From positions 992,001 through 1,056,000 of the forward strand of contig NZ_CP128170.1 in the NCBI RefSeq assembly GCF_030347395.1: a stretch of DNA of 64,000 nt, given 5' to 3'. Of the stretch, positions 51,923-61,496 are shown piece by piece; position 1 is the first letter of the stretch; every line of letters starts with the position of its first letter. This DNA is from Microbacterium sp. ET2 (GTDB lineage: Bacteria > Actinomycetota > Actinomycetes > Actinomycetales > Microbacteriaceae). A program made the position numbers and the translations under genes. The notes beneath the pieces are model-generated. The model made no database searches. It was not told the DNA's origin and saw only the letters and a program-made list of their open reading frames with translations.

Positions 51923-53284
51923 ATGATTCGACAGCGCACAGCCGTCGCCGTTCTCGGCGCGGCGTCCCTCCTCATGATCACCGGCTGCGGCGGCGGGGGT
52001 GGCGCGACGGCCGAAGACGTCGACTTCGGCGCCGACGCCGCAGGCACTCTCAGCGTGTGGGGGTTCGAGAACGCCGACGACGTCGGGCAAGCGCGTCTGG
52101 ACCACGCCGCCGCAGAGGTCTCGGACGTCGAGGTCGACCTCGACGCCACCGCCTTCGACGCCCAGAAGTTCACCACGCGCATCGCGAGTGGCGACGTTCC
52201 GGATGTCGTGCAGATGGACCGTCGCTTCGTCACCACCTACGCGGCGCAGGGTCTCATCCTGCCGATGGACGACTGCTTCGCCGAACATGACGTCACCCCC
52301 GACGACTACTGGTACCCGTTCGTCGTCGACGACGTTCGATACGAGGACCAGGTCTGGGGCGTGCCGCAGTTCTACCAGCCGCCGGCGATCATCGTGAACC
52401 GCGCGGTGCTGGATGAGGCGGGCGTGGCGAATGAGGAGATCGACACCTCGCAGCCCGATGTCCTGCTCGAGGCGATCGCGAAGGTGTACCAGGAGTCGGG
52501 CGGCGTACCCTCGCGCCTCGGCTTCGACCCGGTCGCCACCGGCCAGGCACCCCTGTGGATCCTCGGCATGGGCGGGCGGCTGACCGACGACGACGGCGTG
52601 CCGACGCTGGATGACCCGGCGAACATCGCGGGCATCGAGATGCTCCAGCAGATCAGTGACGCGCAGGGCGGCTTCGCTGAGGTGAAGAGCTTCACCGACT
52701 CCTTCGACACCTTCGGAGACCAGAATCAGTTCGTCGCCGGCCAGGTCGGGGCGCAGGTCAACGCTCAGTGGTATCCGAACGTCCTCTCGCCCTACGTCGA
52801 CGAGATCGACATCCAGGCCGTGCCCTTCCTCGACAGCGAGGGAAACCCGTTCTCGGTCACCGGTGGTCAGGCCTTCGTCATCCCCGCGGGAGCCGCGAAC
52901 GCCGCTGCGGCGTGCGAATGGCTCATCGAGGTCACGAGCGAAGACGCGTGGATGGCCGCGGCCGAGGCGCGCGCGGCGACCCGGGAGGCCGACGGCGGCA
53001 TCAACACCGGCCTGTTCACCGGGGCCCCGGGGCCGGACCAAGCCATCCGAGAGCAGTACGTCGTGCCGTCGGGCAACGACGACTTCGACCAGGTCATCGC
53101 CACCTACTACGACGTCCTCGACTACGGCCGGTCGTTCGGCTCCTCCCCCGTCGGTCAGGAGATCCAGAACGAACTGAACAACGCCGTGACCGCGGCGCTC
53201 CTGGGCGATAAGACCGCGGAGGAAGCACTCGCCGACGCGCAGGCTGCGGCGATGCGCGCCTACGACAACGTCACGGGCGGATGA
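51923..53284 (+). CDS. Extracellular sugar-binding lipoprotein
   Basis: This 453-residue binding protein has a lipoprotein signal (MIRQRTAVAVLGAASLLM) with lipobox ITGC, a Gly-rich linker and a class II fold with LSVWGFENADDVGQARLDHA and VWGVPQFYQPPAIIVNRAVL. GAAAGGAAAC before the ATG at 51923 decides the start. It is the last gene of the operon, an unusual place for the binding protein in CUT1 clusters, and is followed by a long hairpin. Confidence 0.92.
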   Translation: MIRQRTAVAVLGAASLLMITGCGGGGGATAEDVDFGADAAGTLSVWGFENADDVGQARLDHAAAEVSDVEVDLDATAFDAQKFTTRIASGDVPDVVQMDRRFVTTYAAQGLILPMDDCFAEHDVTPDDYWYPFVVDDVRYEDQVWGVPQFYQPPAIIVNRAVLDEAGVANEEIDTSQPDVLLEAIAKVYQESGGVPSRLGFDPVATGQAPLWILGMGGRLTDDDGVPTLDDPANIAGIEMLQQISDAQGGFAEVKSFTDSFDTFGDQNQFVAGQVGAQVNAQWYPNVLSPYVDEIDIQAVPFLDSEGNPFSVTGGQAFVIPAGAANAAAACEWLIEVTSEDAWMAAAEARAATREADGGINTGLFTGAPGPDQAIREQYVVPSGNDDFDQVIATYYDVLDYGRSFGSSPVGQEIQNELNNAVTAALLGDKTAEEALADAQAAAMRAYDNVTGG

Positions 53285-53291
53285 GAGCAGC

Positions 53292-53332
53292 ACCCGCGGT
53301 GGGACCGGGTCGCCCCCGGTCCTACCGCGGGT
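53292..53332 (+). terminator. Long hairpin terminator after the second CUT1 operon
   Basis: ACCCGCGGT + GGACCGGG (53292-53309) pairs with CCCGGTCC + ACCGCGGGT (53315-53332), joined by one G-U pair, for 18 base pairs and a 5-base loop. Confidence 0.72.
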
Positions 53333-53360
53333 AAGTACCGTGGAAATGGGGGAGGTGCGG

Positions 53361-53954
53361 ATGGAGGATCCGAGACTTCGAGCGGCACGGTATCGCGTCG
53401 AGCGGCTGCAGCAGGAGGAATCCGCGGATGCGACCGCGGAGGGTGCCGACGCGCCGACTCCGACCCCCGGGGATGCCGTTCCGGCCCCCGACGCGTCGCG
53501 GTCGGCGGGAGCTGGAGCGCGTGCCGCCTATGTCGAGGTCGCCATCCAGCAGGCGATCCGGCGAGGGGATTTCGACGACCTTCCCGGGGCCGGGAGGCCT
53601 CTCCCCGACCTCGGACGGGCCCATGACCCGAACTGGTGGATCCGTCGCAAGATCGAGCGCGAGCAGCTGACCGGGCTCGGTCCCCCAGCCCTGACCCTGC
53701 GGGTCGAGGACGCCGAACTGTCGGAGAGATTGGACGCCCTCTCGCGGGAAGAGGAGGTGCGCGAGGCAGTGGAGGACTTCAATCGGCGGGTGAAGCTCGC
53801 ACGGATGCAGCTGCTCGGCGGGCCCCCCGTCGTCACGCCACTCCGCGACGTCGACGTCGAAGTCGCGGAGTGGGCGGCGCGCCGCCGGGCGCGCATGCCC
53901 GCTCCTGATGAGGTGCCACCCGCACGACCGTGGTGGCGCAGACCGAAGCGGTGA
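53361..53954 (+). CDS. DnaJ-homologue subfamily C28-like (DUF1992) protein
   Basis: This 197-residue protein has a low-complexity Ala/Pro/Asp-rich stretch (about residues 25-58) and then the DUF1992 domain: YVEVAIQQAIRRGDFDDLPG, GRPLPDL, DPNWWIRRKIEREQLTG. No J-domain HPD motif is present. The family is named after human DNAJC28 and its role in bacteria is unknown. ATG 53361 is preferred because GGGGGAGG precedes it. Confidence 0.83.
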   Translation: MEDPRLRAARYRVERLQQEESADATAEGADAPTPTPGDAVPAPDASRSAGAGARAAYVEVAIQQAIRRGDFDDLPGAGRPLPDLGRAHDPNWWIRRKIEREQLTGLGPPALTLRVEDAELSERLDALSREEEVREAVEDFNRRVKLARMQLLGGPPVVTPLRDVDVEVAEWAARRRARMPAPDEVPPARPWWRRPKR

Positions 53955-54037
53955 GCGACCTGTCAACCGGGTGCGCTGCGCGTCCGGATGGCCATACGGT
54001 CGAGACAGCCGGCGGAGATCGCCTGAAGGGGGCCGAG

Positions 54038-54604
54038 ATGTCACGCAACGTACGAGAGATGACGTGCGCGCCCGAGAGCGTCTTCGAGGTGCTTGCCGAG
54101 GGATGGCTCTTCCCGACATGGGTGGTCGGCGCGTCCCGCATGCGGGATGTCGACGCCGATTGGCCGGCGGTGGGTTCGCGTCTTCATCACTCCTTCGGCG
54201 CCTGGCCGGTCCTGATCAACGACGAGACGAGGTCGACCGAATGGAGCCCACCCCGGCGCGCGGTGATGGTCGCAACCGGTTGGCCGATCGGCGAGGCCCG
54301 CATCTCCATCGACGTGAAACCGCGCGGCGAGGGCTGTGTCGTGAGACTGCAGGAGGAGGCCATCGCAGGGCCTCCCCGCTACCTCCCCGATCTGCTCCTC
54401 GACCTGATGCTGCATCGGCGCAACGCCGAGACACTTCACCGGCTCGCGTACCTGGCTGAGGGACGCCACGCCCGCGCGCGCGAGACCACCGCCGAGGAGG
54501 AGAACGAAGAGGCAGGGCGCCCCTCCTCCCCCGATGTCGCCGATGATCACGAAGCCGAGGAGGCCGCCGAGGCGGCCGAGGCGGCGGAAGCGGCGCGCGA
54601 GTGA
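54038..54604 (+). CDS. SRPBCC-family protein
   Basis: This 188-residue protein has a START/Bet v1-like ligand-binding fold (about residues 1-140): VREMTCAPESVFEVLAEGWL, WVVGASRMRDVDADWPAVGS and a C-terminal helix LLDLMLHRRNAETLHRLAYL. The last 45 residues are acidic and Ala-rich with repeated EAAEAA. GAAGGGGG precedes the ATG. Its stop overlaps the next gene as GTGA, so it is probably a partner of that flavoprotein. Confidence 0.83.
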   Translation: MSRNVREMTCAPESVFEVLAEGWLFPTWVVGASRMRDVDADWPAVGSRLHHSFGAWPVLINDETRSTEWSPPRRAVMVATGWPIGEARISIDVKPRGEGCVVRLQEEAIAGPPRYLPDLLLDLMLHRRNAETLHRLAYLAEGRHARARETTAEEENEEAGRPSSPDVADDHEAEEAAEAAEAAEAARE

Positions 54605-56058
54605 GCCGGGCGGGCGAACTCGACGCCGTCGTCGTCGGCGCCGGCCCCAACGGCCTGGCCGCCGCCGTCACGCTCGCCCGGGCGGGACTGGGCGTCCAGG
54701 TCTACGAGCGCGCGGGCGCCGTCGGCGGCGGCACCTCGACATCCGAGCTCACCCTCCCGGGGTTCCGCCACGACGTCTGCTCGGCGGTGCACCCCCTTGC
54801 TCTGGCTTCGCCGTTCTTCCGCGAGTTCGGGCTCGGCGAGCGCATCCGCTTCGAGGTGCCTGAGGTCTCGTTCGCTCATCCCCTGGACGGCGGCCGTGCG
54901 GGCGTCGCCTACCGCGACCTCGACAGGACCGTCGATCACCTCGGTCGCGACGGCGCGGCGTATCGCGCGCTCCTCGAACCCCTCGTCGCCGCATCCGATC
55001 AGATCGCCGACTTCACCACCCACCCCCTCGTGCGTGTTCCCCTGCACGTGAGGGCACCCGTGGCGTTCGGTCTCGCCGCGCTGTCGCAAGCCGGTCGCTG
55101 GTGGAACACCCCCTTCGCCGAGGACGTCGCTCCGTCGATGATCACGGGTGTGTCGGCCCACACCATCCTGCCTCTGCCGAGTCTGGCGTCGGCGGCGGCG
55201 GGACTCGCCCTCACGACCTACGCGCATGCGCGCGGCTGGCCGATCCCCATCGGCGGCAGCCAGGCGATCGCCGACGCCTTGGCCGACGATCTCCTCGCCC
55301 ACGGCGGAGAGATCGTCACCGACACGGAGGTCACGAGCCTCGACGAGCTTCCGCCGGCCCGCACCGTGCTCCTCGATGTCACCCCGGCCGCGCTCATCCG
55401 GCTCGCCGGGGAGCGGATGCCGGCGGGGTACCGCCGCGCACTGGAGCGGTTCCGGTACGGCAACGGCGTCGTCAAGGTGGACTTCGCCCTCTCCGGCCCG
55501 GTGCCGTGGACGAATGAGGCCGTCCGTCGCGCTGGGACGGTGCACGTCGGCGGCACCCGGGCGGAGGTGGCGGCGGCCGAGAACGTCGTCGCGCGCGGCG
55601 GGGTGCCCGAGCGGCCCTACGTGCTGGTCGCCCAGCCCAGCAGCTTCGACGACAGCCGGGCGCCAGAGGGTATGCACACGCTCTGGACCTACACGCACGT
55701 GCCCGCAGGGTCCACCGTCGACGCCACCGAGGCCGTCATCGGGCAGATCGAGCGATTCGCGCCGGGCTTCCGCGACGTGATCGTCGCCACCTCCACGCTC
55801 ACGGCCGTAGATATGGAGCGGCACAATCCCAACTACCCCGGCGGAGACATCGCGGCGGGTCTCCCGGATGTGCGGCAGCTCCTGGGCCGCCCGACGGTGT
55901 CTCCCGAGCCCTGGCGCACCGCGATGCCGGGGGTGTACCTCTGCGGCGCGTCGACGAGTCCGGGGCCGGGGGTGCACGGCATGGCCGGGTGGCTGGCGGC
56001 GCGCAGCGCCCTGCGACACGAGTTCGGCACCCGCATCCTTCCCCACCTGGCCCCCTGA
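54601..56058 (+). CDS. FAD-dependent oxidoreductase, phytoene dehydrogenase-like
   Basis: This 485-residue flavoprotein has the Rossmann FAD site DAVVVGAGPNGLAAAVTLAR (about residues 6-25), the GG-doublet AGAVGGGTSTSELTLPGF and a C-terminal FAD contact GVYLCGASTSPGPGVHGMAG, as in CrtI-like desaturases. No carotenoid genes adjoin it, so it likely acts on another lipid or isoprenoid. The GTG start is coupled to the SRPBCC gene. Confidence 0.88.
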   Translation: MSRAGELDAVVVGAGPNGLAAAVTLARAGLGVQVYERAGAVGGGTSTSELTLPGFRHDVCSAVHPLALASPFFREFGLGERIRFEVPEVSFAHPLDGGRAGVAYRDLDRTVDHLGRDGAAYRALLEPLVAASDQIADFTTHPLVRVPLHVRAPVAFGLAALSQAGRWWNTPFAEDVAPSMITGVSAHTILPLPSLASAAAGLALTTYAHARGWPIPIGGSQAIADALADDLLAHGGEIVTDTEVTSLDELPPARTVLLDVTPAALIRLAGERMPAGYRRALERFRYGNGVVKVDFALSGPVPWTNEAVRRAGTVHVGGTRAEVAAAENVVARGGVPERPYVLVAQPSSFDDSRAPEGMHTLWTYTHVPAGSTVDATEAVIGQIERFAPGFRDVIVATSTLTAVDMERHNPNYPGGDIAAGLPDVRQLLGRPTVSPEPWRTAMPGVYLCGASTSPGPGVHGMAGWLAARSALRHEFGTRILPHLAP

Positions 56059-56071
56059 CGCGGTCGCGCGG

Positions 56072-56578
56072 TCAGCCCTGGAAGTCTTCGGGGTCGACCT
56101 CGTCGAGGAAGCGCTTGAACTCCTCGAGCTTCTCCTCCTCGAGCTTGTCGTCCTCTTCGAACTCCATCGCCGACACCGGGATGCCGGCGTCGGTGAGGAC
56201 CTGGTCGGCCACCCAGATGGGCGCGCCGACGCGGGAAGCGAGGGCGATCGCGTCCGAGGGACGGGCGTCGAGCACACGCCGACCGCCCGGAAGCCGGAGG
56301 GTGATCTCGGCGTAGAAGGTCCCGTCGTCGATGCGGGTGATCTCGACGCGCTCGACCTCCGCCGACACCGTCTCGAGCAGCGACTTCATGAGATCGTGCG
56401 CGAGCGGGCGCGGAGGTTCCGCCCCCTCGACGGCGATGGCGATCGAGGTCGCCTCCTGGGCTCCGATCCAGATGGGGAGCATCCGCGGTCCGTCCACCTC
56501 TTCGGTGATCGGACGCAGCAGGATCACGTACTGGCGCGCGGCGTCGAGCGCGACGCCGATCACACGAACCTGGACCAT
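56072..56578 (-). CDS. Bifunctional nuclease (DUF151) family protein
   Basis: This 168-residue protein matches the bifunctional nuclease domain: VRVIGVALDAARQYVILLRP, MLPIWIGAQEATSIAIAVEG, and the conserved DARPSDAIALASRVGAPIWV. The C-terminus is acidic (EEDDKLEEEKLEEFKRFLDE), as in the mycobacterial homologue Rv1829. The domain has RNase/DNase activity in plant and bacterial relatives. GAGGAGG precedes the ATG at 56578, which rules out a longer N-terminus. Confidence 0.92.
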   Translation of the reverse strand: MVQVRVIGVALDAARQYVILLRPITEEVDGPRMLPIWIGAQEATSIAIAVEGAEPPRPLAHDLMKSLLETVSAEVERVEITRIDDGTFYAEITLRLPGGRRVLDARPSDAIALASRVGAPIWVADQVLTDAGIPVSAMEFEEDDKLEEEKLEEFKRFLDEVDPEDFQG

Positions 56579-56663
56579 GCCGACCTCCTCGATGTCGACG
56601 GCGAGGATGTGCCCATCGTAGGCACAGCGGGCACCGACTGCGACGGTCGGACAGAATCGACGC

Positions 56664-57158
56664 ATGCCGACCCGCCTGCTGCTGATCTCCGACACCCACA
56701 TCCCCGGCCGGGCGCGCGGCCTGCCCGATGTCGTGCGGCGCGAGGCCGACGCGGCCGATCTGATCATCCACGCCGGCGACTGGGTGTCCGTCGCCGTGCT
56801 CGATGATCTCCGGGGTCACGGCGAGGTCCTGGGCGTGTACGGCAACAACGACGGCGATGACCTGCGCGCACTTCTTCCCGAGTTCGCGGTGCAGACCATC
56901 GAGGGAATGCGATTCGGTGTCGTGCACGAGACCGGCGATGCGAAAGGCCGGGAGAAGCGGATGACGCTGCGCTACCCCGACCTCGACGTGCTGGTGTTCG
57001 GACACAGCCACATCCCATGGGACACGACCACCGCATCCGGATTGCGCCTGCTCAACCCCGGCTCACCCACCGATCGTCGTCGTCAGCCGCATCATACGCT
57101 CATGACCGCGCTGGTCGACGACGGCGTGCTTCGCACGGTGTCCGTCGTCACCATCTGA
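56664..57158 (+). CDS. Metallophosphoesterase (YfcE/MJ0936-like)
   Basis: This 164-residue calcineurin-like phosphodiesterase has all metal motifs: SDTHIPG with Asp10 and His12, HAGDW, GNNDGD, the His in GVVHETGD and GHSHIP. It uses Mn or similar metals and cleaves phosphodiesters; the natural substrate is unknown. It is transcribed divergently from the nuclease gene (85 bases apart). Confidence 0.93.
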   Translation: MPTRLLLISDTHIPGRARGLPDVVRREADAADLIIHAGDWVSVAVLDDLRGHGEVLGVYGNNDGDDLRALLPEFAVQTIEGMRFGVVHETGDAKGREKRMTLRYPDLDVLVFGHSHIPWDTTTASGLRLLNPGSPTDRRRQPHHTLMTALVDDGVLRTVSVVTI

Positions 57159-57201
57159 ACGACGGCCGAGGGGGTTGACGGGGCACCGGTAGCGTTGACG
57201 G

Positions 57202-58179
57202 GTGAAGATCACCGTCATCGCAGGAGGCGTGGGCGGCGCACGGTTCGTGCGCGGCGTCCGGGAACATGTTCGCCGCAGCGGCGAGGACCACACCATCGAT
57301 GTGGTCGTCAACACCGGAGATGACTGGTGGCTGGCAGGTCTCCGCATCTGGCCCGACCACGACAGCATCCTCTACACCCTCGCCGGGCAGAACGACGAGG
57401 AGCGCGGGTGGGGCCGGCGAGGCGAGAGCGAGCGCGTGTCGGCGGAGCTTCGCACCTGGGGCGTCACCCCCGAGTGGTTCACCCTCGGCGACCTCGACCT
57501 CGGCACTCACATCGCCCGGACGGCGTGGCTCCGCGCAGGCGAGACCCCCACGGAGGTCGCCCGGCGCCTCGGCGCCCGATGGGACCTCGGCGTGACCCTG
57601 CACCCTGCGACCGACGACGAGATCGACACCCACATCGTGACGCCGGATGGCGAGAGGCTGCATTTCCAAGAGTGGTGGACCCGTCACCGGGCGCGCCTTC
57701 CCGTCGCGCGATTCGAGCAGCAGGCCATCGACGAGGCGCGCCCCGCCCCGGCCGCACTGGCCGCGGTCGCCGCCGCCGATGTCATCCTCATCGCACCGTC
57801 GAACCCCGTGGTCTCGATCGGACCCATGCTGCAGATCCCGGGGTTCCGCGAGGCGCTCTCCGTCGCATCCGCGCCGATCGTCGGCGTCTCGCCGATCATC
57901 GGCGGCGCCGCGGTGAGGGGCATGGCCGAGGCATGCCTGGCCGTCATCGGCGTCGATGCCGACGCGGGCGCCGTCGCCCGCCACTACGGCACCCGCGTGA
58001 CCGGTGGCGTGCTGGACGGTTGGCTGGTCGGTGAGGAGGACTCGCGGACGGTGCCGAGTCTCGACGCGGCGGGGATCGTCACCCGAGCCGTCCCGCTGTG
58101 GATGCGGGATGCCGACACCTCGGCCGCCCTCGCCGCCGATGCGGTGGCGCTGGCCCGGACGGTCGCCGATCTCGGGTAG
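57202..58179 (+). CDS. cofD: 2-phospho-L-lactate transferase (coenzyme F420 biosynthesis)
   Basis: This 325-residue enzyme starts MKITVIAGGVGGARFVRGV (GGVGGAR 8-14) and has NTGDDWWLAGLRIWPDHDSI, ERGWGRRGESERVSAEL, and IAPSNPVVSIGPML. CofD/FbiA joins a phosphorylated C3 acid (phosphoenolpyruvate in Actinobacteria) to the deazaflavin Fo using a GDP-linked donor. The length is usual. It shows that the organism makes F420. FbiB and FbiC are not in the window. Confidence 0.94.
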   Translation: MKITVIAGGVGGARFVRGVREHVRRSGEDHTIDVVVNTGDDWWLAGLRIWPDHDSILYTLAGQNDEERGWGRRGESERVSAELRTWGVTPEWFTLGDLDLGTHIARTAWLRAGETPTEVARRLGARWDLGVTLHPATDDEIDTHIVTPDGERLHFQEWWTRHRARLPVARFEQQAIDEARPAPAALAAVAAADVILIAPSNPVVSIGPMLQIPGFREALSVASAPIVGVSPIIGGAAVRGMAEACLAVIGVDADAGAVARHYGTRVTGGVLDGWLVGEEDSRTVPSLDAAGIVTRAVPLWMRDADTSAALAADAVALARTVADLG

Positions 58180-58188
58180 ACCTGTGGG

Positions 58189-59445
58189 GTGACTACCAAC
58201 TGGGCAGGAAACCTCACGTACCGCGCCGCGCGCATCGCCGAACCCACCGATGAGGCCGAACTGAGCGCCATTCTCGACCGGGCGCGGAGCGATGGCACCA
58301 CCGTTCGTGTGCTGGGCAGTCGGCACTCCTTCAATGACATCGCCGACACCGACGGGGTGATCATCTCCCTCGCCGCCCTCGCCACCGCCGGCCAGGTGAG
58401 CGTCGCGCCCGACCGCAAGACGGTGCGGATCCCCGCAGGCATCCGCTACGGCGACCTGGTGCCTGTCCTCGAACGGGAGGGTCTCGCGCTGGCGAACCTC
58501 GCCTCCCTCCCCCACATCTCCGTCGCCGGCGCGGTGCAGACCGGAACGCACGGGTCGGGCGACAGCGTCGGAGCCCTCGGCACCCAGGTCGCCGCCGTCG
58601 AGCTTCTCACCGCCGCCGGCGAGCGGATCACGCTCACGCGCGGCGAGGACGGCTTCGACGGCGCTGTCGTCGGGCTCGGGGCACTCGGCATCGTCACCCA
58701 CCTGCGCCTCGATGTCGAGCCTCACTTCGCCGTCGCGCAGACCGTCTTCGAAGGCGTGCGGTGGGATGACGCGCTGAGCCGTCTCGACGATCTCACCGGT
58801 GCGGGCGACAGCGTGAGCCTGTTCACACGGTGGACGAATCCCGACGTCATCGACCAGGTGTGGGTGAAGGCCCGGACCGCCTCGAGCGCCGACGACCTGT
58901 CGGGCTTCGGCGCTCGTGCCGCCGACGGTCCCCGTCATCCGATCCCCGGCATCGACCCGACCCCGTGCACGGCGCAGGAGGGCGTCCCCGGGCCCTGGTA
59001 CGACCGGCTTCCGCACTTCCGCCTGGCGTTCACGCCGTCGGCGGGTGAGGAGCTGCAGTCGGAGTACCTCGTCGCGCGCGCCGACGCCGTGGCGGCGATC
59101 CAGGCCGTGCGAGGGCTCGCCGACCGGATCTCGCCGCTCCTGCTCACGTGCGAGGTGCGCACGATGGCCGCCGACGATCTGTGGCTCTCCCCCGCGTACG
59201 GGCGCCCGACCCTCGGCATCCACTTCACCTGGCAGCGCGACGAAGCAGCCGTGCGCGCCCTCCTCCCCGCACTGGAGGCCGCCCTTCCGGCCTCCGCCCG
59301 TCCGCACTGGGGCAAGGTCTTCACCATGCCCGGCGACGAGGTCCGCCGCCGCTACCCCCGGTTCGACGACTTCGCGGCGCTGCGGACGCGGCTGGACCCC
59401 GACCGCCGATTCGTCGGCGACTACCTCGCGCGACTGGGTCTCTAG
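58189..59445 (+). CDS. Alditol oxidase (AldO-like FAD-linked oxidase)
   Basis: This 418-residue protein equals in length the Streptomyces alditol oxidase AldO. Its FAD-linking His sits at residue 46 in RVLGSRHSFNDIADTDG, as in AldO. It has SVAGAVQTGTHGSGDSVG and the C-terminal HWGKVFTMPGDEV. The enzyme oxidises the C1-OH of xylitol, sorbitol and other polyols, forming H2O2. It lies 9 bases after cofD and probably shares its transcript. Confidence 0.9.
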   Translation: MTTNWAGNLTYRAARIAEPTDEAELSAILDRARSDGTTVRVLGSRHSFNDIADTDGVIISLAALATAGQVSVAPDRKTVRIPAGIRYGDLVPVLEREGLALANLASLPHISVAGAVQTGTHGSGDSVGALGTQVAAVELLTAAGERITLTRGEDGFDGAVVGLGALGIVTHLRLDVEPHFAVAQTVFEGVRWDDALSRLDDLTGAGDSVSLFTRWTNPDVIDQVWVKARTASSADDLSGFGARAADGPRHPIPGIDPTPCTAQEGVPGPWYDRLPHFRLAFTPSAGEELQSEYLVARADAVAAIQAVRGLADRISPLLLTCEVRTMAADDLWLSPAYGRPTLGIHFTWQRDEAAVRALLPALEAALPASARPHWGKVFTMPGDEVRRRYPRFDDFAALRTRLDPDRRFVGDYLARLGL

Positions 59446-59471
59446 CCTCCGCGGCGTGGCACGCTGGAACC

Positions 59472-60392
59472 ATGGGCACCGGATCGCTCGCTCCCGCGCG
59501 TTCATCGACGCTGCGATCCCGCCTGCTCACCGCACTGTCGGGCGACCCCAACGGAACCCCGCCGTGGGTGCGAGCCCTCGCCGATGGCGATGACGCCGGG
59601 TACTTCGCAGACGGCGGCGCGGTATGGACCGTGCATGCCGGCACGAGCACGCTGATCGCCGGGATCCGCGCGCTCCTCATCCAGGCGCTTCACCCGGGCG
59701 CGCTCGCGGGCGTCCACGACCACTCGCGGTACCGCGACGATCCCATGGGGCGCCTGTCGGGCACCGTGCGGTGGATCCTCTGCGTCACCTACGGCTCGAC
59801 CGAGCAGGCCCAGCGTGAAACGGCGCGGGTCGGTCGGCTGCACCAGCGGGTGCGGGGCACCTACGACGCCGCCGACGGAGAGCGCGCCTACACCGCCGAC
59901 GACGCCGACCTCGTCGAGTGGGTGCATCTGGCCTTCACCGAGGCCTTCCTCGGCGCACACGAGATCTGGGGCGGACCCATCCCGGGCGGCAGCGACGCCT
60001 ACGTCCGGGAATGGGCGCAGGCGGGCCGGCTGATGCGGGTCACCCATCCCCCCGAGACCGAGGCCGCGCTGCGCGAACGCCTCGCGGCGTTCAGCGGCCA
60101 GCTGCGCCGCGACGAGCGCGTGGACGACGTCGTGCGGTTCCTCCGCCGCGTGCCGCTTCCCGGCTCCATGGGTGTGAGCTATCGGCTGCTCTTCGCCGCG
60201 GCCGTGGCGAGCCTCCCCCGTGAGTACCGGAAGCTGCTGGGGCTGCGCCGACTGCCGCTGCCGGTGATCACGCTCGCGCGGGTCGCTCTCGCGGCATCCA
60301 CCCGCGCCCTCGGCGCCGGGCCCCGTGCACAGGATTTCGCCCGCGAACGCCACGCTCGGCTCGGGTTCCCGCCGCCCGTGGGCCAGGACTGA
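59472..60392 (+). CDS. Oxygenase MpaB-like (DUF2236) protein
   Basis: This 306-residue protein matches the MpaB/latex-clearing-like family: LIQALHPGALAGVHDHSRYR with the likely heme-ligand His, RLSGTVRWILCVTYGSTEQA and LVEWVHLAFTEAFLGAHEIW. Members are heme or metal oxygenases of diverse lipids and rubbers. The function here is unknown. It follows AldO by 26 bases and precedes dinB by 11. Confidence 0.85.
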   Translation: MGTGSLAPARSSTLRSRLLTALSGDPNGTPPWVRALADGDDAGYFADGGAVWTVHAGTSTLIAGIRALLIQALHPGALAGVHDHSRYRDDPMGRLSGTVRWILCVTYGSTEQAQRETARVGRLHQRVRGTYDAADGERAYTADDADLVEWVHLAFTEAFLGAHEIWGGPIPGGSDAYVREWAQAGRLMRVTHPPETEAALRERLAAFSGQLRRDERVDDVVRFLRRVPLPGSMGVSYRLLFAAAVASLPREYRKLLGLRRLPLPVITLARVALAASTRALGAGPRAQDFARERHARLGFPPPVGQD

Positions 60393-60403
60393 CGGGTCCG
60401 CAG

Positions 60404-61493
60404 ATGGCCGAGGGCGATGCGGGGACGCGTCGCTGGGTGCTGCACGTCGATCTCGACCAGTTCATCGCGGCCGTCGAGGTGCTCCGCCGCCCCGAGCCTC
60501 GCCGGAAGGCCCGTCATCGTCGGCGGTCGGGGCGATCCGAACGAGCGCGCGGTCGTCTCGACGGCGTCGTATGAAGCACGGGCGTTCGGGGTCGGATCGG
60601 GGATGCCGCTGCGGATCGCCGCGCGGAAGGCGCCCGACGCGGTGATTCTGCCCGTCGATCACGACGCCTACACCGCCGCCTCGGAGGAGGTGATGGCGAC
60701 GCTTCGGGCCCAGCCCGACGCTGTGGTGCAGGTGCTCGGGTGGGACGAGGCCTTCGTGGGGATCACCTCCGCTGACCCCGAGGGCTACGCCGAGAACCTG
60801 CAGCGCGCGGTGCTCGAGCGCACCCGGCTGCACTGCAGCGTGGGCATCGGCGACACGCTCGTGCGCGCGAAGAACGCCACCGGATTCGGCAAACCGCGCG
60901 GCCGCTTCCGCCTGACAGCGGGCAACTGGCTCGAGGTGATGGGCGACCGGCCCACGATCGACCTGTGGGGTGTGGGCACCAAGATCTCGCGGCGCCTCGA
61001 GACGCTCGGCATCCGAACGGTGCGCGACCTCGCGGTCGCCGAGACCGCGCCGCTCGCGGCGGAGTTCGGACCGAAGATGGGGCCGTGGTACCGCCAGCTG
61101 GGGCGCGGCGACGGGTCGGACGTCGTCGACGACACCCCCTGGGTCGCGCGGGGTCACAGCCGCGAGACGACGTACCAGCAGAACCTCATCGCGCGGGAGG
61201 AGATCGAGGCGGCGGCGCTCGTGCTGCTCGCGCAGGTGCTCGATGACGTCGCCGCCGAGGGGCGCCCCGTCGTCGGCCTCGGCCTGAAGGTGCGCTATGC
61301 GCCCTTTCTCACCAAGACCTTCACCCGTCGGATCGCCGAGACGCACGATCGCGAAACGGTGACCGCCCAAGCATTCGCTCTTCTTGCCAAGATCGAACCC
61401 GACCGGCCGGTGCGACTGCTCGGGATGCGGGCGGAGATGGCCATGCCGGATGATGCGCGCGAAGGGCACACGCCCACCCGCAGCGGCTGGTAG
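60404..61493 (+). pseudogene. dinB: Y-family DNA polymerase (DinB-like), frameshifted near the start
   Basis: The frame from ATG 60404 gives RRWVLHVDLDQFIAAVEVLR and RPE (about 31 residues) and then loses the family sequence. Removing one C in GAGCCTCGCC (60493-60502) restores LAGRPVIVGG and the long downstream frame with YEARAFGVGSGMPLRIAARK, GWDEAFVG, CSVGIGDTLVRAKNATGFGK and WGVGTKISRRLETLG. The palm carries the catalytic Asp in the first motif, so without that N-terminus the protein would be dead. GWDEAF replaces the usual SIDEAF, which is normal in some actinobacterial relatives. Consensus error is possible. Confidence 0.87.
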
Positions 61494-61496
61494 CGG

